A DNA stretch of 64,000 nucleotides from Ariolimax columbianus (taxonomy: Eukaryota; Mollusca; Gastropoda; Stylommatophora; Arionidae), in contig JAVGWX010000019.1 in NCBI GenBank assembly GCA_036924085.1, forward strand, positions 4,108,641 to 4,172,640. The letters are read 5' to 3'. Positions 53,795 to 63,409 of this stretch are shown here, piece by piece. The notes beneath the pieces are model-generated. The model saw only the letters and a program-made list of their open reading frames with translations. It was not told where the DNA came from and searched no databases. How positions within the stretch are numbered: position 1 is the first letter of the stretch; the number at the start of each line of letters is the position of its first letter. A program made the position numbers and the translations under genes.

Positions 53795-56700
53795 CAGAAG
53801 GTCATATCTCTCACATAAGGTCATATCTCTCACAGAAGGTCATATCTCTCACAGAAGGTCATATCTCTCACAGAAGGTCATATCTCTCACAGAAGGTCAT
53901 ATCTCTCACAGAAGGTCATATCTCTCACAAAAGGTCATATCTCTCACAGAAGGTCATATCTCTCACATAAGGTTACATCTCTCACAGAAGGTCATATCTC
54001 TCACAGAAGGTCATCTCTCTCAAATAAGGTCATCTCTCTCACAGAAAGTCATCTCTCTCACAGAAGGTCATATCTCTCACGGAAGGTAATATCTCTCACA
54101 GAAGGTCATATCTCTCACAAAAGGTCATATCTCTCACAGAAGGTCATATCTCTCACAGAAGGTCATATCTCTCACAAAAGGTCATATCTCTCACAGAAAG
54201 TTACATCTCTCACATAAGGTCATATCTCTCACAGAAGGTCATATCTCTCACAAAAGGTCATACCTCTCACATATCTCTCACAGAAGGTCATATCTCTCAC
54301 AGACTGTCATATCTCTCACAGAAGGTTACATCTCTCACACAAGGTCATATCTCTCACAGAAGGTCATATCTGTCACAAAAGGTCATATCTCTCACAGAAG
54401 GTCATATCTCTCACAGAAGGTCATATATCTCACAGAAGGTCATATCTCTCACAGAAGGTCATCTCTCTCACAGAAGGTCATCTCTCTCACAGAAGGTCAT
54501 ATCTCTCACAGAAGGTCATCTCTTTAACAGAAGGTCATCTCTCTCACAGAAGGTCATATCTCTCACAGAAGGTCATATCTCTCACAGAATGTCATATCTC
54601 TCACAGAAGGTTACATCTTTCACAGAAGGTCATCTCTCTCACAGAATGTCATATCTCTCACAGAATGTCATATCTCTCACAGAAGGTTACATCTTTCACA
54701 GAAGGTCATATCTCTCACAGAATGTCATATCTCTCACAGAATGTCATATCTCTCACAGAAGGTTACATCTTTCACAGAAGGTCATCTCTCTCACAGAATG
54801 TCATATCTCTCACGGAATGTCATATCTCTCACAGAAGGTTACATCTTTTACAGAAGGTCATATCTCTTACAGAATGTCATATCTCTCACAGATTGTCATA
54901 TCTCTCACAGAAGGTCATCTCTCTCACAGAAGGTTACATCTTTCACAGAAGGTCATCTCTCTCACAGAAGGTCATCTCTCTCACAGAAGGTCATCTCTCT
55001 CACAGAAGGTCATATCTCTCACAGAATGTCATATCTCTCACAGAAGGTCATCTCTCTCACAGAAGGTCATCTCTCTCACAGAAGGTCATCTCTCTCACAG
55101 AAGGTCATCTCTCTCACAGAAGGTCATCTCTCTCACAGAAGGTCATATCTCTCACAGAAGGTCATATCTCTCACAGAAGGTCATCTCTCTCACAGAAGGT
55201 CATCTCTCTCACAGAAGGTCATATCTCTCACAGAAGGTCATCTCTGTCGCAGAAGGTCATCTCTCTCACAGAAGGTCATCTCTCTCACAGAAGGTCATCT
55301 CTCTCACAGAAGGTCATCTCTTTCACAGAAGGTCATCTCTCTCACAGAAGGTCATCTCTCTCACAGAAGGTCATCTCTCTCACAGAAGGTCATCTCTCTC
55401 ACAGAAGGTTACATCTCTCACAGAAGGTCATCTCTCTCGCAGAAGGTCATCTCTGTCACAGAAGGTCATCTCTCTCACAGAAGGTCTTCTCTCTCACAAA
55501 AGGTCATCTCTTTCACAGAAGGTCATCTCTCTCACAGAAGGTCATCTCTCTCACAGAAGGTCATCTCTCTCACAGAAGGTCATCTCTTTCACAGAAGGTC
55601 ATCTCTCTCACAGAAGGTCATCTCTTTCACAGAAGGTCATCTCTCTCACAGAAGGTCATATCTCTCACAGAAGGTCATCTCTCTCACAGAAGGTCATCTC
55701 TCTCACAGAAGGTCATCTCTCTCACAGAAGGTCATCTCTTTCACAGAAGGTCATCTCTCTCACAGAAGGTCATCTCTTTCACAGAAGGTCATCTCTCTCA
55801 CAGAAGGTCATATCTCTCACAGAAGGTCATCTCTTTCACAGAAGGTCATCTCTCTCACAGAAGGTCATATCTCTCACAGAAGGTCATCTCTCTCACAGAA
55901 GGTCATCTCTCTCACAGAAGGTCATCTCTCTCACAGAAGGTCATATCTCTCACAGAAGGTCATCTCTCTCACAGAAGGTCATCTCTCTCACAGAAGGTCA
56001 TCTCTCTCACAGAAGGTCATCTCTCTCACAAAAGGTCATATCTCTCACAGAAGGTCATCTCTCTCACAGAAGGTCATCTCTCTCACAGAAGGTCATATCT
56101 CTCACAGAAGGTCATCTCTCTCACAGAAGGTCATCTCTCTCACAGAAGGTCATCTCTCTCACAGAAGGTCATCTCTCTCACAGAAGGTCATATTTCTCAC
56201 AGAAGGTCATCTCTCTCACAGAAGGTCATCTCTCTCACAGAAGGTCATCTCTCTCACAGAAGGTCATATCTCTCACAGAAGGTCATCTCTCTCACAGAAG
56301 GTCATATCTCTCACAGAAGGTCATCTCTCTCACAGAAGGTCATCTCTCTCACAGAAGGTCATCTCTCTCACAGAAGGTCATCTCTCTCACAGAAGGTCAT
56401 ATCTCTCACAGAAGGTCATCTCTCTCACAGAAGGTCATCTCTCTCACAGAAGGTCATCTCTCTCACAGAAGGTCATCTCTCTCACAGAAGGTCATATCTC
56501 TCACAGAAGGTCATCTCTCTCACAGAAGGTCATCTCTCTCACAGAAGGTCATCTCTCTCACAGAAGGTCATCTCTCTCACAGAAGGTCATCTCTCTCACA
56601 GAAGGTCATCTCTCTCACAGAAGGTCATCTCTCCTACAGAAGGTCATATCTCTCACAGAAGGTCATCTCTCTCACAGAAGGTCATCTCTCTCACAGAAGG

Positions 56701-56815
56701 TCATCTCTCTCACAGAAGGTCATATCTCTCACAGAAGGTCATCTCTCTCACAGAAGGTCATCTCTCTCACAGAAGGTCATCTCTCTCACAGAAGGTCATC
56801 TCTCTCACAGAAGGT
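53795..56815. repeat. 19 bp satellite in unit 2, about 159 units
   Basis: Same unit as 48176-52283. The first ~700 bp follow unit 1 variant by variant. The last kilobase is almost pure GTCATCTCTCTCACAGAAG, the most homogeneous stretch. All three + frames are open for over 700 codons (54589-56817, 54665-56821, 54741-56906); these are artefacts. Confidence 0.97.
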
Positions 56816-56849
56816 AGATAGATATACTTCTCATTTCTGCCTTTCCTTA

Positions 56850-57015
56850 TTGCTCTCTTTAAGGCCCATGAGAGGTCTGGCTGGGCGGTTTTTTGCCTTT
56901 GGATAAAGACCGGGTTCAATCCTCCATCCCAGCAAGCCGCAGTCTACCCATCTGTAAATGGGGACCGGACTTACAGTTAGGGAAAATAAGACTGCCAGAG
57001 CTAGAACTAATGAAC
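56850..57015 (+). mobile_element. Possible tRNA-derived SINE fragment
   Basis: A box-A-like TGGCTGGGCGG (56878-56888, one off consensus) and box-B GGGTTCAATCC (56912-56922) at tRNA-like spacing, then TAAATGGGGACCGGACTTAC, resembling the body of a tRNA-SINE. No tail or target duplication was found. Confidence 0.45.
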
Positions 57016-57049
57016 CGAACTGAGACAAAACCTTAAGACCTATCACACA

Positions 57050-58010
57050 CAGGTCCTTAACACTTGATCCTCGACGACAATGTGTGTTGTGTGGGTGACC
57101 TCGACCTTTATTTGATGCCCATTCTAATGTCAGCCATTTACTTTCTCCACATCAGAATATCCAAATTAATCTTTCTTTAGCCCGCATCTGTCTCTTTCTT
57201 GTAGCTGGTTAAGATGTTGACACAAAACATTGACAGCTACCACTGATTCTAACACGCCACTAAAAACAGAACATCTTCTTCCTGAGTTGTGTAATAAGGT
57301 GCCTGAGCGAACAACATCTCTTAGCAGATCCTCATTAGCCGTTTTTAGCTTCTATAAAACTCCATCTCTGCGGGCTCCAGTGATTTTCTGTTTGTTTATT
57401 GATTGTCTATGATGAAGCTCTGAACGCTATGATCGCTTCTGTGTAACAAAAAGAGCCATGTTTTTAGGAGGCAAAGATTTGTTCCATAGGCTGCTTTTAA
57501 TTATCGCCATCGCTGTTTTTGTTTGCACTGCCCCCCCCCCCTCCCTCCTTTTTCTCCTGCTCCATCTCCTGTTTTGTTACAAAGTTTCTGGAAAACAAGA
57601 ACAGCAGAACGACGAGAAGAGAAAAAGATGGGCCGTTTAACATCAACGCACATAAGGCGATCAACGACTGAATTGATGAACGCTCAGGAGATGGGTGTGC
57701 TGAGGTAAAAAAAAAAACATCTTCCTGTAGTCGGCAGGGCACATGCTAATGATTTCCCAATTGTGTTTTTGGTCCGCAGCTTTGTTTTGTGGTCCGCAGC
57801 TTTGTTTTGTATGCTTTATTATTATGCCTTTTGTCACTATTATTATTATTGTTCTTATTATTATTTGTAAATACTATTATTACAAGGATGCTTTAATTTC
57901 AATGTGTATTTCTCAATTGCTATCAAGAAAGTGTGGTACACTGTACAGCCGTATTATTTTTCGATGTATTCAACATTCGATTGAATGGATTTAATTGTGC
58001 ATGGATTCTT
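57050..58010. other. Spacer, nothing firmly recognised
   Basis: It contains a C-run at 57531-57541, two direct copies of GGTCCGCAGCTTTGTTTTGT (about 57770-57809) and a TTA/ATT-rich stretch at 57825-57890. Short ORFs here have no recognisable domain. Confidence 0.5.
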
Positions 58011-58014
58011 CTAG

Positions 58015-58175
58015 AAAAACTAAGTTCATCAAGTTCAACTTATGCACATAAGTTCTACTAAAAAAATTAAGTACACCATTGCATGAATTGTTCTAGAAAA
58101 ATTATGTGTACAAGTGCATGAATTGTTCTAGAAAAATTATGTGTACAAGTGCATGAATTGTTCTAGAAAACACCA
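58015..58175. repeat. Roughly 35 bp repeat, 3-4 units
   Basis: Units with GCATGAATTGTTCTAGAAAA then ATTATGTGTACAAGT, the leftmost degenerate. Confidence 0.85.
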
Positions 58176-58189
58176 TATGGATGTCCCAG

Positions 58190-58310
58190 TTCTGGACTCG
58201 TCTGCTGGGGCACCCACCTTGCTGACATATTGTGGGACTGGGGCACCCACTGTGCTGACATATTGTGGGACTGGGGTACCCACCTTGCTGACATATTGTG
58301 GGACTGAGTC
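58190..58310. repeat. Roughly 33 bp repeat, about 3.5 units
   Basis: The unit is GGGGCACCCACCTTGCTGAC then ATATTGTGGGACT. It ends just before the target-site duplication of the 28S-LINE chimera. Confidence 0.88.
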
Positions 58311-58320
58311 ATACCATGGA
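58311..58320. repeat. Target-site duplication, left copy (28S-LINE chimera)
   Basis: ATACCATGGA abuts the first 28S base (58321). An identical ATACCATGGA follows the LINE tail at 63338-63347. Confidence 0.85.
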
Positions 58321-58357
<37 letters not shown>

Positions 58358-58478
58358 AGCCAAGCGTTCATATCGACGTTGCTTTTTGATCCTTCGAGGT
58401 CGGCTCTTCCTATCATTGCGAAGCAGAATTCGCCAAGCCTTGGATTACTCACCCACTAATAGGGAACGTGATCTGGGA

Positions 58479-58515
<37 letters not shown>

Positions 58516-58660
58516 ATGACAGGTCGTTGCTCAGTACGAGAGGAACCACAGGTTCAGACATTTGGTTCACGTGCTTGGCTGATAAGCCAACGGTGCGAGG
58601 CTACTATCTGAGGGATTATGGCTGAACGCCTGTAAGTCAGAATCCCGCCCAAAATCACAG
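58321..58660 (+). rRNA. 28S rRNA 3' fragment, diverged and partial (retrotransposed)
   Basis: Starts GTCAGAAAAGTTACCACAGG and proceeds collinearly through the conserved 3' part of large-subunit rRNA: ATAACTGGCTTGTGGC, TTTTTGATCCTTCGA, CCTATCATTG, CCCACTAATAGGGAACGTGA, GACCGTCGTGAGACAGGTTA, the sarcin-ricin loop CTCAGTACGAGAGGAACC (about 58532-58549) and GTAAGTCAGAATCCCGCCC. There are about ten percent substitutions against the eukaryotic consensus I recall, and a short deletion just before the sarcin-ricin loop, so it is not a functional gene. No 18S, 5.8S or upstream 28S is present. Its 3' side passes without a visible break into the 5' region of the LINE; the exact boundary may lie anywhere from 58660 to about 58780. 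Confidence 0.9.
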
Positions 58661-59630
58661 CACGATTGCAATGGGAGGCTTCGAACGGTGGGGATATGGG
58701 GCTCATGCTTCAGCCCCACCCGGTCGAGCCGCAGAAAGAGGTCCCTGCCGCCTGCCGATCAAAGCGGGCGGGAAGCGAAACAACAAACAGAAGACTTAGT
58801 TATGGGTCGGGGTGTCGTAAACAGTAGAGCAGCCACCTAACTGTGAACTGTCGAGACTCAGCCCCTGACCATGAGATATGCCCGCACATCAGGCGAACAA
58901 CATCTCCGTGACATTACCAGGCTTGTCCCCTGGTTAAATGCACTCCTGCTTCTATCTCCTCCTCCTCTATCTGCTATCAGCCATACCAATGGACGCAGAA
59001 GAGATGCAGGCTAGCGGACATTGCACATCTGCCCTACTGTGTCAACCTCCCAGGTGGCGGGGAATGCTAGGCGTACTATCACTGCAGATGTGCCGAGAAA
59101 ATAAAGGGAGCAAAGAGGTAACCCCCCCACATGCACATGATACGTTTCTGGCAGGGCGTGACGATCCTGGGATACAGACACACTAACTGCCTCTCTTCCG
59201 GGTTAGTACAAACCAGTACATAGTCCATATCATATCTCATATATCATATATCATCAACGCATCCTATAGACACGAGTAGTGAAGACTCGTTAATCGGGTA
59301 AGACAACTTCCATAAGAGAGACAACTCTGATCACAAACAACTGCTGCCTTGCAGATAGGCTGGGGACAGCCAAAGGCTAAGGAGGGCATCCCTACAGAAA
59401 CGCCTGTTGAAATCGGATGCACTGGGCCACAAGCTTAGCATACAGTGCAACGTAAATCGCAGTATGATGACAGTACAACTTATCAGAAAAACGTATGGCG
59501 CTCATCCTTCGGAGTCCCGCCAGGCAGCGAGAGTGTCGGGCCTTATGCCTCGAAGGGGCCCACCCTTGACTACTGGTGGTCACCCACCCATGTGTCGTGG
59601 AGTCAAGGCACATGGCTATGGGGCAATTCC
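58661..59630 (+). other. Presumed 5' region of the I-type LINE
   Basis: No domain recognised. Two small inverted repeats occur near the 28S junction: TGGGGCT..AGCCCCA at about 58697-58719, and a GCC/GGC-rich pair at about 58747-58773. Short ORFs (for example 58938-59186) do not look like a gag protein. At 59413-59428 the sequence TCGGATGCACTGGGCC also occurs in the body of the minus-strand SINE-B (6268-6283). Confidence 0.5.
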
Positions 59631-60411
59631 TATTGACCAAAAACTCAAGACCCTCAAAATACTACAGTGGAATGCGGAGGGAGTCATTAACAAAAAGCTT
59701 TCCCTAACACATCACTTGCATGAAGGTAAGATTGACGTGGCATGTATCCAAGAAACGCACCTCAACAGCAACCATAAATTCTCAATCAGAGGATACCAGG
59801 CCTTCCGCCTGGATAGAGAAGGTCACAAAGGAGGGGTTCTGATACTGACCCGAAACTGCATACCGAGTAGCGCGGTATTTGTCAATCACACCGGACAAGC
59901 AGAAATTGTAGGAGTAGACATAATGGCTCAAGAGACGAAGATCCGCATCTTCAACCTGTACGGACCACCAAATAAAGACCTATCGCTCTCGAGTATGGAA
60001 GTCAAGGACTCCAACTGCATAGTAGTTGGAGACTTCAACAGCCACTCGGAGAGATGGGGATACTTGGACACAGACAGCAGAGGTGACGAAGTGGAAGATT
60101 GGGAAATAGACACAAATCTCCATCTAATCAATAGGCCGGAGGATAGCCCTAGCTTCTATTCTAGAACATGGCATACCACCTCGACTCCAGATTTGGCCTT
60201 CTCCACAATGGACATTTACCATAAAATAGACCGCCAGGTGCTAAACCAATTGGCAGGTAGCGACCACAGGCCAATTGGGCTAGAAATTGATATGGAAGTA
60301 GGCCCACAGAAAACAAAACCGCTTCCAAGTTGGAATTACAAACGAGCCGACTGGGACAGATTTGCAAGCCTGACAGATGGGCTGTGTGAAACCATCGGAA
60401 CAACAAAATGA
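59407..60411 (+). pseudogene. LINE ORF2 N-terminus: apurinic/apyrimidinic-type endonuclease
   Basis: The exonuclease-endonuclease-phosphatase fold is recognisable from KLKTLKILQWNAEG (Asn codon 59671) through IQETHL (catalytic Glu about 59752), YGPPNKD, VVGDFNSHSERWG (Asp 60031, Asn 60037), TSTPDLAFS and AGSDHRPIGL (Asp 60262, His 60265). All catalytic positions I can identify are present. In the family this domain nicks target DNA to prime reverse transcription. The formal ATG at 59407 gives 70 or more residues of unclear origin before the domain; the true start may be nearer 59640. A frameshift near 60405 ends the frame. Confidence 0.88.
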
Positions 60412-61003
60412 AGCCCATGGTGGAAAGCCTAAGCAAAGCAATAATGCAAGCTGCCACTGAAACCATCCCAAGAGGAGCTAGGACAAATTATAAGCCCTAT
60501 TGGAATGATGACTTGCAAAAAGCGGAAGACATAGTCACAAATGCTAGGAACAGGGCAGAGCAAGAACAATCCATGGAGGCAAACATCGCCCTCAAAGCCG
60601 CCACGGCGAAATATAAATACACTCTAAACAAAACAGCAAGAGAAAGCTGGAAAAACAAAACGGAAAGCCTCAACCTAGACAAAGAAGGGAACAAACTATG
60701 GAAGCTAGTCAGAGCCAGGAAAGACGAAACTCCGTCAAACAAACAAATTACCATCAAGCAGGGCGAAAACTTGCTCACTGGAAAAAAAAGCCGCAAGCGC
60801 CTTTGTTGAACACTATGCCAAAGCGAACCACATAGATGTCCCTGCAGATAGGCATACGGACATTAATGAAGAGCAAAAGGGGCACGACAACATCAATATG
60901 GCACCAGAAGAGCATATGATGGCAAAACTAACAATGAACGAAAAGGAAGAGGCGATGAGAACATTAAAGAAAAGGAAATCTCCCGGAAAAAAACAACAAA
61001 CGA
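60408..61003 (+). pseudogene. LINE ORF2 linker between endonuclease and reverse transcriptase
   Basis: The frame 60408-60809 reads KPYWNDDLQKAEDIVTNARN and WKLVRARKDETPSN, a Lys/Glu-rich helical linker as in other LINEs. An extra base in an A8 run (60782-60789) shifts the frame. The continuation (AASAFVEHYAKANHID, MNEKEEAMRTLKKRKSPG) is in another frame, and a further small change near 60985 damages the KSPGPD.I segment. Confidence 0.75.
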
Positions 61004-61004
61004 A

Positions 61005-61837
61005 ATGCTGATGGGGCTGGGCCAAACAGCAAAAAGGAAACTGCTATCAGTCCTGAAACAAAGCTGGAAAAGGGGTATTGTACCCCAGGCATGGAAAGAC
61101 GCAGTACTTATACCAGTACCAAAGAAAGGAAAAGACAAAACAGATCCAAATGGATACAGGCCTATCAGCCTACTGAGCTGTGTCGGCAAACTGATGGAAC
61201 GTATGATAAACACCAGACTGATGTGGCATCTGGAAGAAAAACGGATACTAATTCCACAGCAAGCAAGCTTTAGACAGCACAGATCCACTGAGGATCAGGT
61301 CATCCTCATAGCCCAGGAAATAGAAGATTCCTACCAGGAACAGAAACACACAGTAGCGGTCTGGGTGGACCTGGAAAAGGCATTTGACAAAGTCTGGAAA
61401 GATGGACTTAGAGTCAAGTTCAGAAGAAGTGATGTGTGTGGGAAATGTACATGTGGATCAACCACTACCTCAAAAACAGAACGGCCAGAGTCCAAGTACA
61501 AGGGCAGATGAGCTAAAAGGTGACACTTGAGCAGGGAGTACCTTAATGGGGAGTACTGTCACCCACACTCTTCCTGGTGTATATAAATGACATTATAGAG
61601 AATATACCAAGAAGAGTTCATAGCTCAATTTTTGCAGACGATCTGGCTATGTGGACCTCTGAAAAGAATCTCACCATAGCAAGAAATCGGATGCAGCAGG
61701 TCCTAACATCGCTGGAAGAGTGGGCGAACTCATGGCTGGTCAAAATAAACGAGGAGAAAACCACATGTACAATATTCTCGCTATCAATCAAACCCCAAAA
61801 CACCAAATTAAGTCTAAATGGCAAATACCTTCAGTAA
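61005..61837 (+). pseudogene. LINE ORF2 reverse transcriptase palm, with frameshift and stops
   Basis: KKGKDKTDPNGYRPISLLSC (fingers), FRQHRSTEDQVILIAQE, motif A VWVDLEKAFDKVW (Asp codon 61368), then a frameshift at about 61415-61430. The second frame has INHYLKNRTARV, stop 61514-61516, motif B QGVP-stop-WGVLSP (TAA at 61544-61546, where the family has QG), LFLVYINDI and motif C FADDLAMW (61631-61642, both Asp intact), then LVKINEEKT. The enzyme copies LINE RNA at the nicked target; here the breaks make it inactive. Confidence 0.88.
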
Positions 61838-63312
61838 ACGACAACCCAAACTATCTGGGAGTCACATTTGATCGGCGCATGACATTGAAAAGTCAGATCG
61901 AGAGAAACCGAATGAGAGCAAGAGAAATAATGGCAATCATGAGGAAACTTGCTGGCACAAGCTGGGGAGCAAACGAAAGCATACTAAAGAAACTGTACAC
62001 TGGAAGAGTGAGACCAGTTCTCGAGTTGGGCATTGCGGCATGGACAACAGCAGCAAAGGCGAACTTCGATAAAGTTAGCAAACTCCAAAACCAAGCCATG
62101 AGAGTTATAACAGGAGGCATGAAGTCAACGCCAATTGTAGAACTTGAAAAGATTACAAAACTGCAATCCATGGCCGACAGAAGAGACTGCAGAGCCCAGC
62201 TGCAATCAGAGAAACTCAGAAGACTGACTGACCACCCAATGCACCAGAGACTAAACAATTTCGGAAATGGGAAACTAAAGCGGAGAAACGTTGCAGAAAT
62301 AGCCAAAGCAAAGATGCACGAAGACCCTATGAACGCACTAACCACACCAAAGCCCACCCCTACTGTACGAAAACCTACGTGGAGGCAGCATATATTTCCA
62401 GAGGTGGTAGAAAATATACCAGGTATTAGAAACAAAAACTGTCAGTCTGAAAAAGAAAGAAGAGATACTACCCTGAGTTTCATTACGGAAAAATACCCAA
62501 GCATGGACTGGACCCATGCATACACCGACGGTTCCGTAACAAATACAACACAGAACGGAGGTGCAGGAGCATTCCTGAGCCTACCAAATGGTAGAAAAAT
62601 AACACTGTCATTCGCTACTGGAAAATACACAAGCAATTTCAGAGCGGAGGCAGAGGCACTGAGGGCGGCAGTGGAAGAAATTGTGACAGGTAAAAGGAAT
62701 GAAAGCCACATAGTCCTGCTTACAGATGCTCTGGTCGTAGTCACAGCACTGGAAAGCCAGAAAAATACTGAACTTAATGAATTAAGAGCAGTACTCTGTC
62801 AACTATGCCAGCATGCCGCACCAAAAAGGGTAGTGGTGCAGTGGGTTCCATCTCACTGCAACATCCAAGGCAACGAGGAGGCAGACAGACTGGCAAAAGA
62901 AGGTGCAAAACTACCACAACCTGATACTAGTATGACATACGAAGAGTCAAAACGGCTTATTAGAGCTAGATACATGACCAAATGGGAAACCGAACATACT
63001 GGCTACACCAAAAACGATGCCTATTACCAGTTGAACAGAAAAGAGCAGGTCGTGGTCTTCAGACTTCGCACTGGCCACAATAGACTCAGGTACCACCTAT
63101 TCAACAAATTGAAGATAGGTGGCACCGACGAATGCCCGTGTGGTACCGGCAAAATAACCGCTGAGCATTTGCTGCAAAACTGCCCGACATACGAGGATCA
63201 GAGAGAGCAGATGTGGCCATCACCAGTTTCAACACTAGTCAAGCTCTATGGCAGTGTCGACAGCCTCAGGATGACGGCTGCTTTTTTCGAAAAAATAATG
63301 GTTACTGTCTGA
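61790..63312 (+). pseudogene. LINE ORF2 C-terminal half: thumb, RNase H and Cys-rich motif (about 500 codons open)
   Basis: The open frame formally starts at 61720, but homology in this frame begins about 61800 (NPNYLGVTFDRRMT). It includes REIMAIMRKLAGTSWGAN and RPVLELGIAAWT, then RNase H: YTDGSV (Asp 62527), FRAEAEALRAAVEE (Glu about 62646), LLTDALVVV (Asp 62725), WVPSHCNIQGNEEADRLAKE (His 62854, Asp 62884). The complete DEDD set plus His is kept, unlike copy 1. The C-terminal motif is CPCGTGKITAEHLLQNC. RNase H would remove the RNA strand from the hybrid; its presence places the element in the I/R1/Tad-like superfamily. No stop occurs across about 1.5 kb, so decay is uneven along the element. 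Confidence 0.9.
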
Positions 63313-63337
63313 CTGCGTACAAAGAAGAAGAAGAAGA
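63313..63337 (+). other. LINE 3' end: very short UTR and AAG microsatellite tail
   Basis: After the stop, CTGCGTAC then AAAGAAGAAGAAGAAGA. Copy 1 has TAGCGTAC followed by about 18 such triplets, so the tail is a length-variable GAA/AAG repeat instead of poly(A). Confidence 0.85.
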
Positions 63338-63347
63338 ATACCATGGA
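63338..63347. repeat. Target-site duplication, right copy (28S-LINE chimera)
   Basis: ATACCATGGA, identical to 58311-58320. The first bases of this copy overlap the end of the triplet tail (GAAT), so the tail boundary is uncertain by 1-2 bases. Confidence 0.85.
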
Positions 63348-63409
63348 GGATGTGATGTGGTTAAATCTAATGTCCAAAGAAAGTCTGTTTTATTCAATCA
63401 TTCATCATT

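Larger units (their letters stand above)
52284..56815 (+). repeat. Tandem duplication unit 2, with shorter satellite
   Basis: It copies unit 1 from 46665 onward. In the satellite the offset changes from 5,619 bp to about 3,930 bp by about 54590, so roughly 1.7 kb of repeat is missing relative to unit 1. The right edge leaves the duplication within the satellite, and the array ends at GTAGATAGATATACTTCTC. Confidence 0.9.
58321..63337 (+). mobile_element. 28S rRNA-LINE chimera (I-superfamily LINE copy 2)
   Basis: One insertion unit bounded by a perfect 10 bp duplication. It consists of 28S 3' fragment (58321 to about 58660), non-coding 5' region (to about 59630), apurinic-type endonuclease, reverse transcriptase, RNase H, a Cys-rich C-terminus, and a short 3' end with an AAG tail (63319-63337). 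It is the longest I-type copy in the window. At least four frameshifts and two stops disable it. A gag-like ORF1 with CCHC knuckles, usual for this superfamily, is not evident upstream. The 28S/LINE order (rRNA sense, its 3' side facing the LINE 5' end) is that expected from template jumping during reverse transcription. Confidence 0.85.

Noticed and set aside
48970..56906. Six ORFs of 718-1204 codons
   Set aside because: All are the stop-free 19 bp satellite read in different frames; the peptide cycle is identical in every frame.
58321..58660. Functional rDNA unit or a site-specific R2-type insertion
   Set aside because: Only the 3' part of 28S is present, diverged and with a deletion. The LINE is not inserted within 28S, because the duplication lies outside the rRNA piece, and the other LINE copies are not in rDNA.
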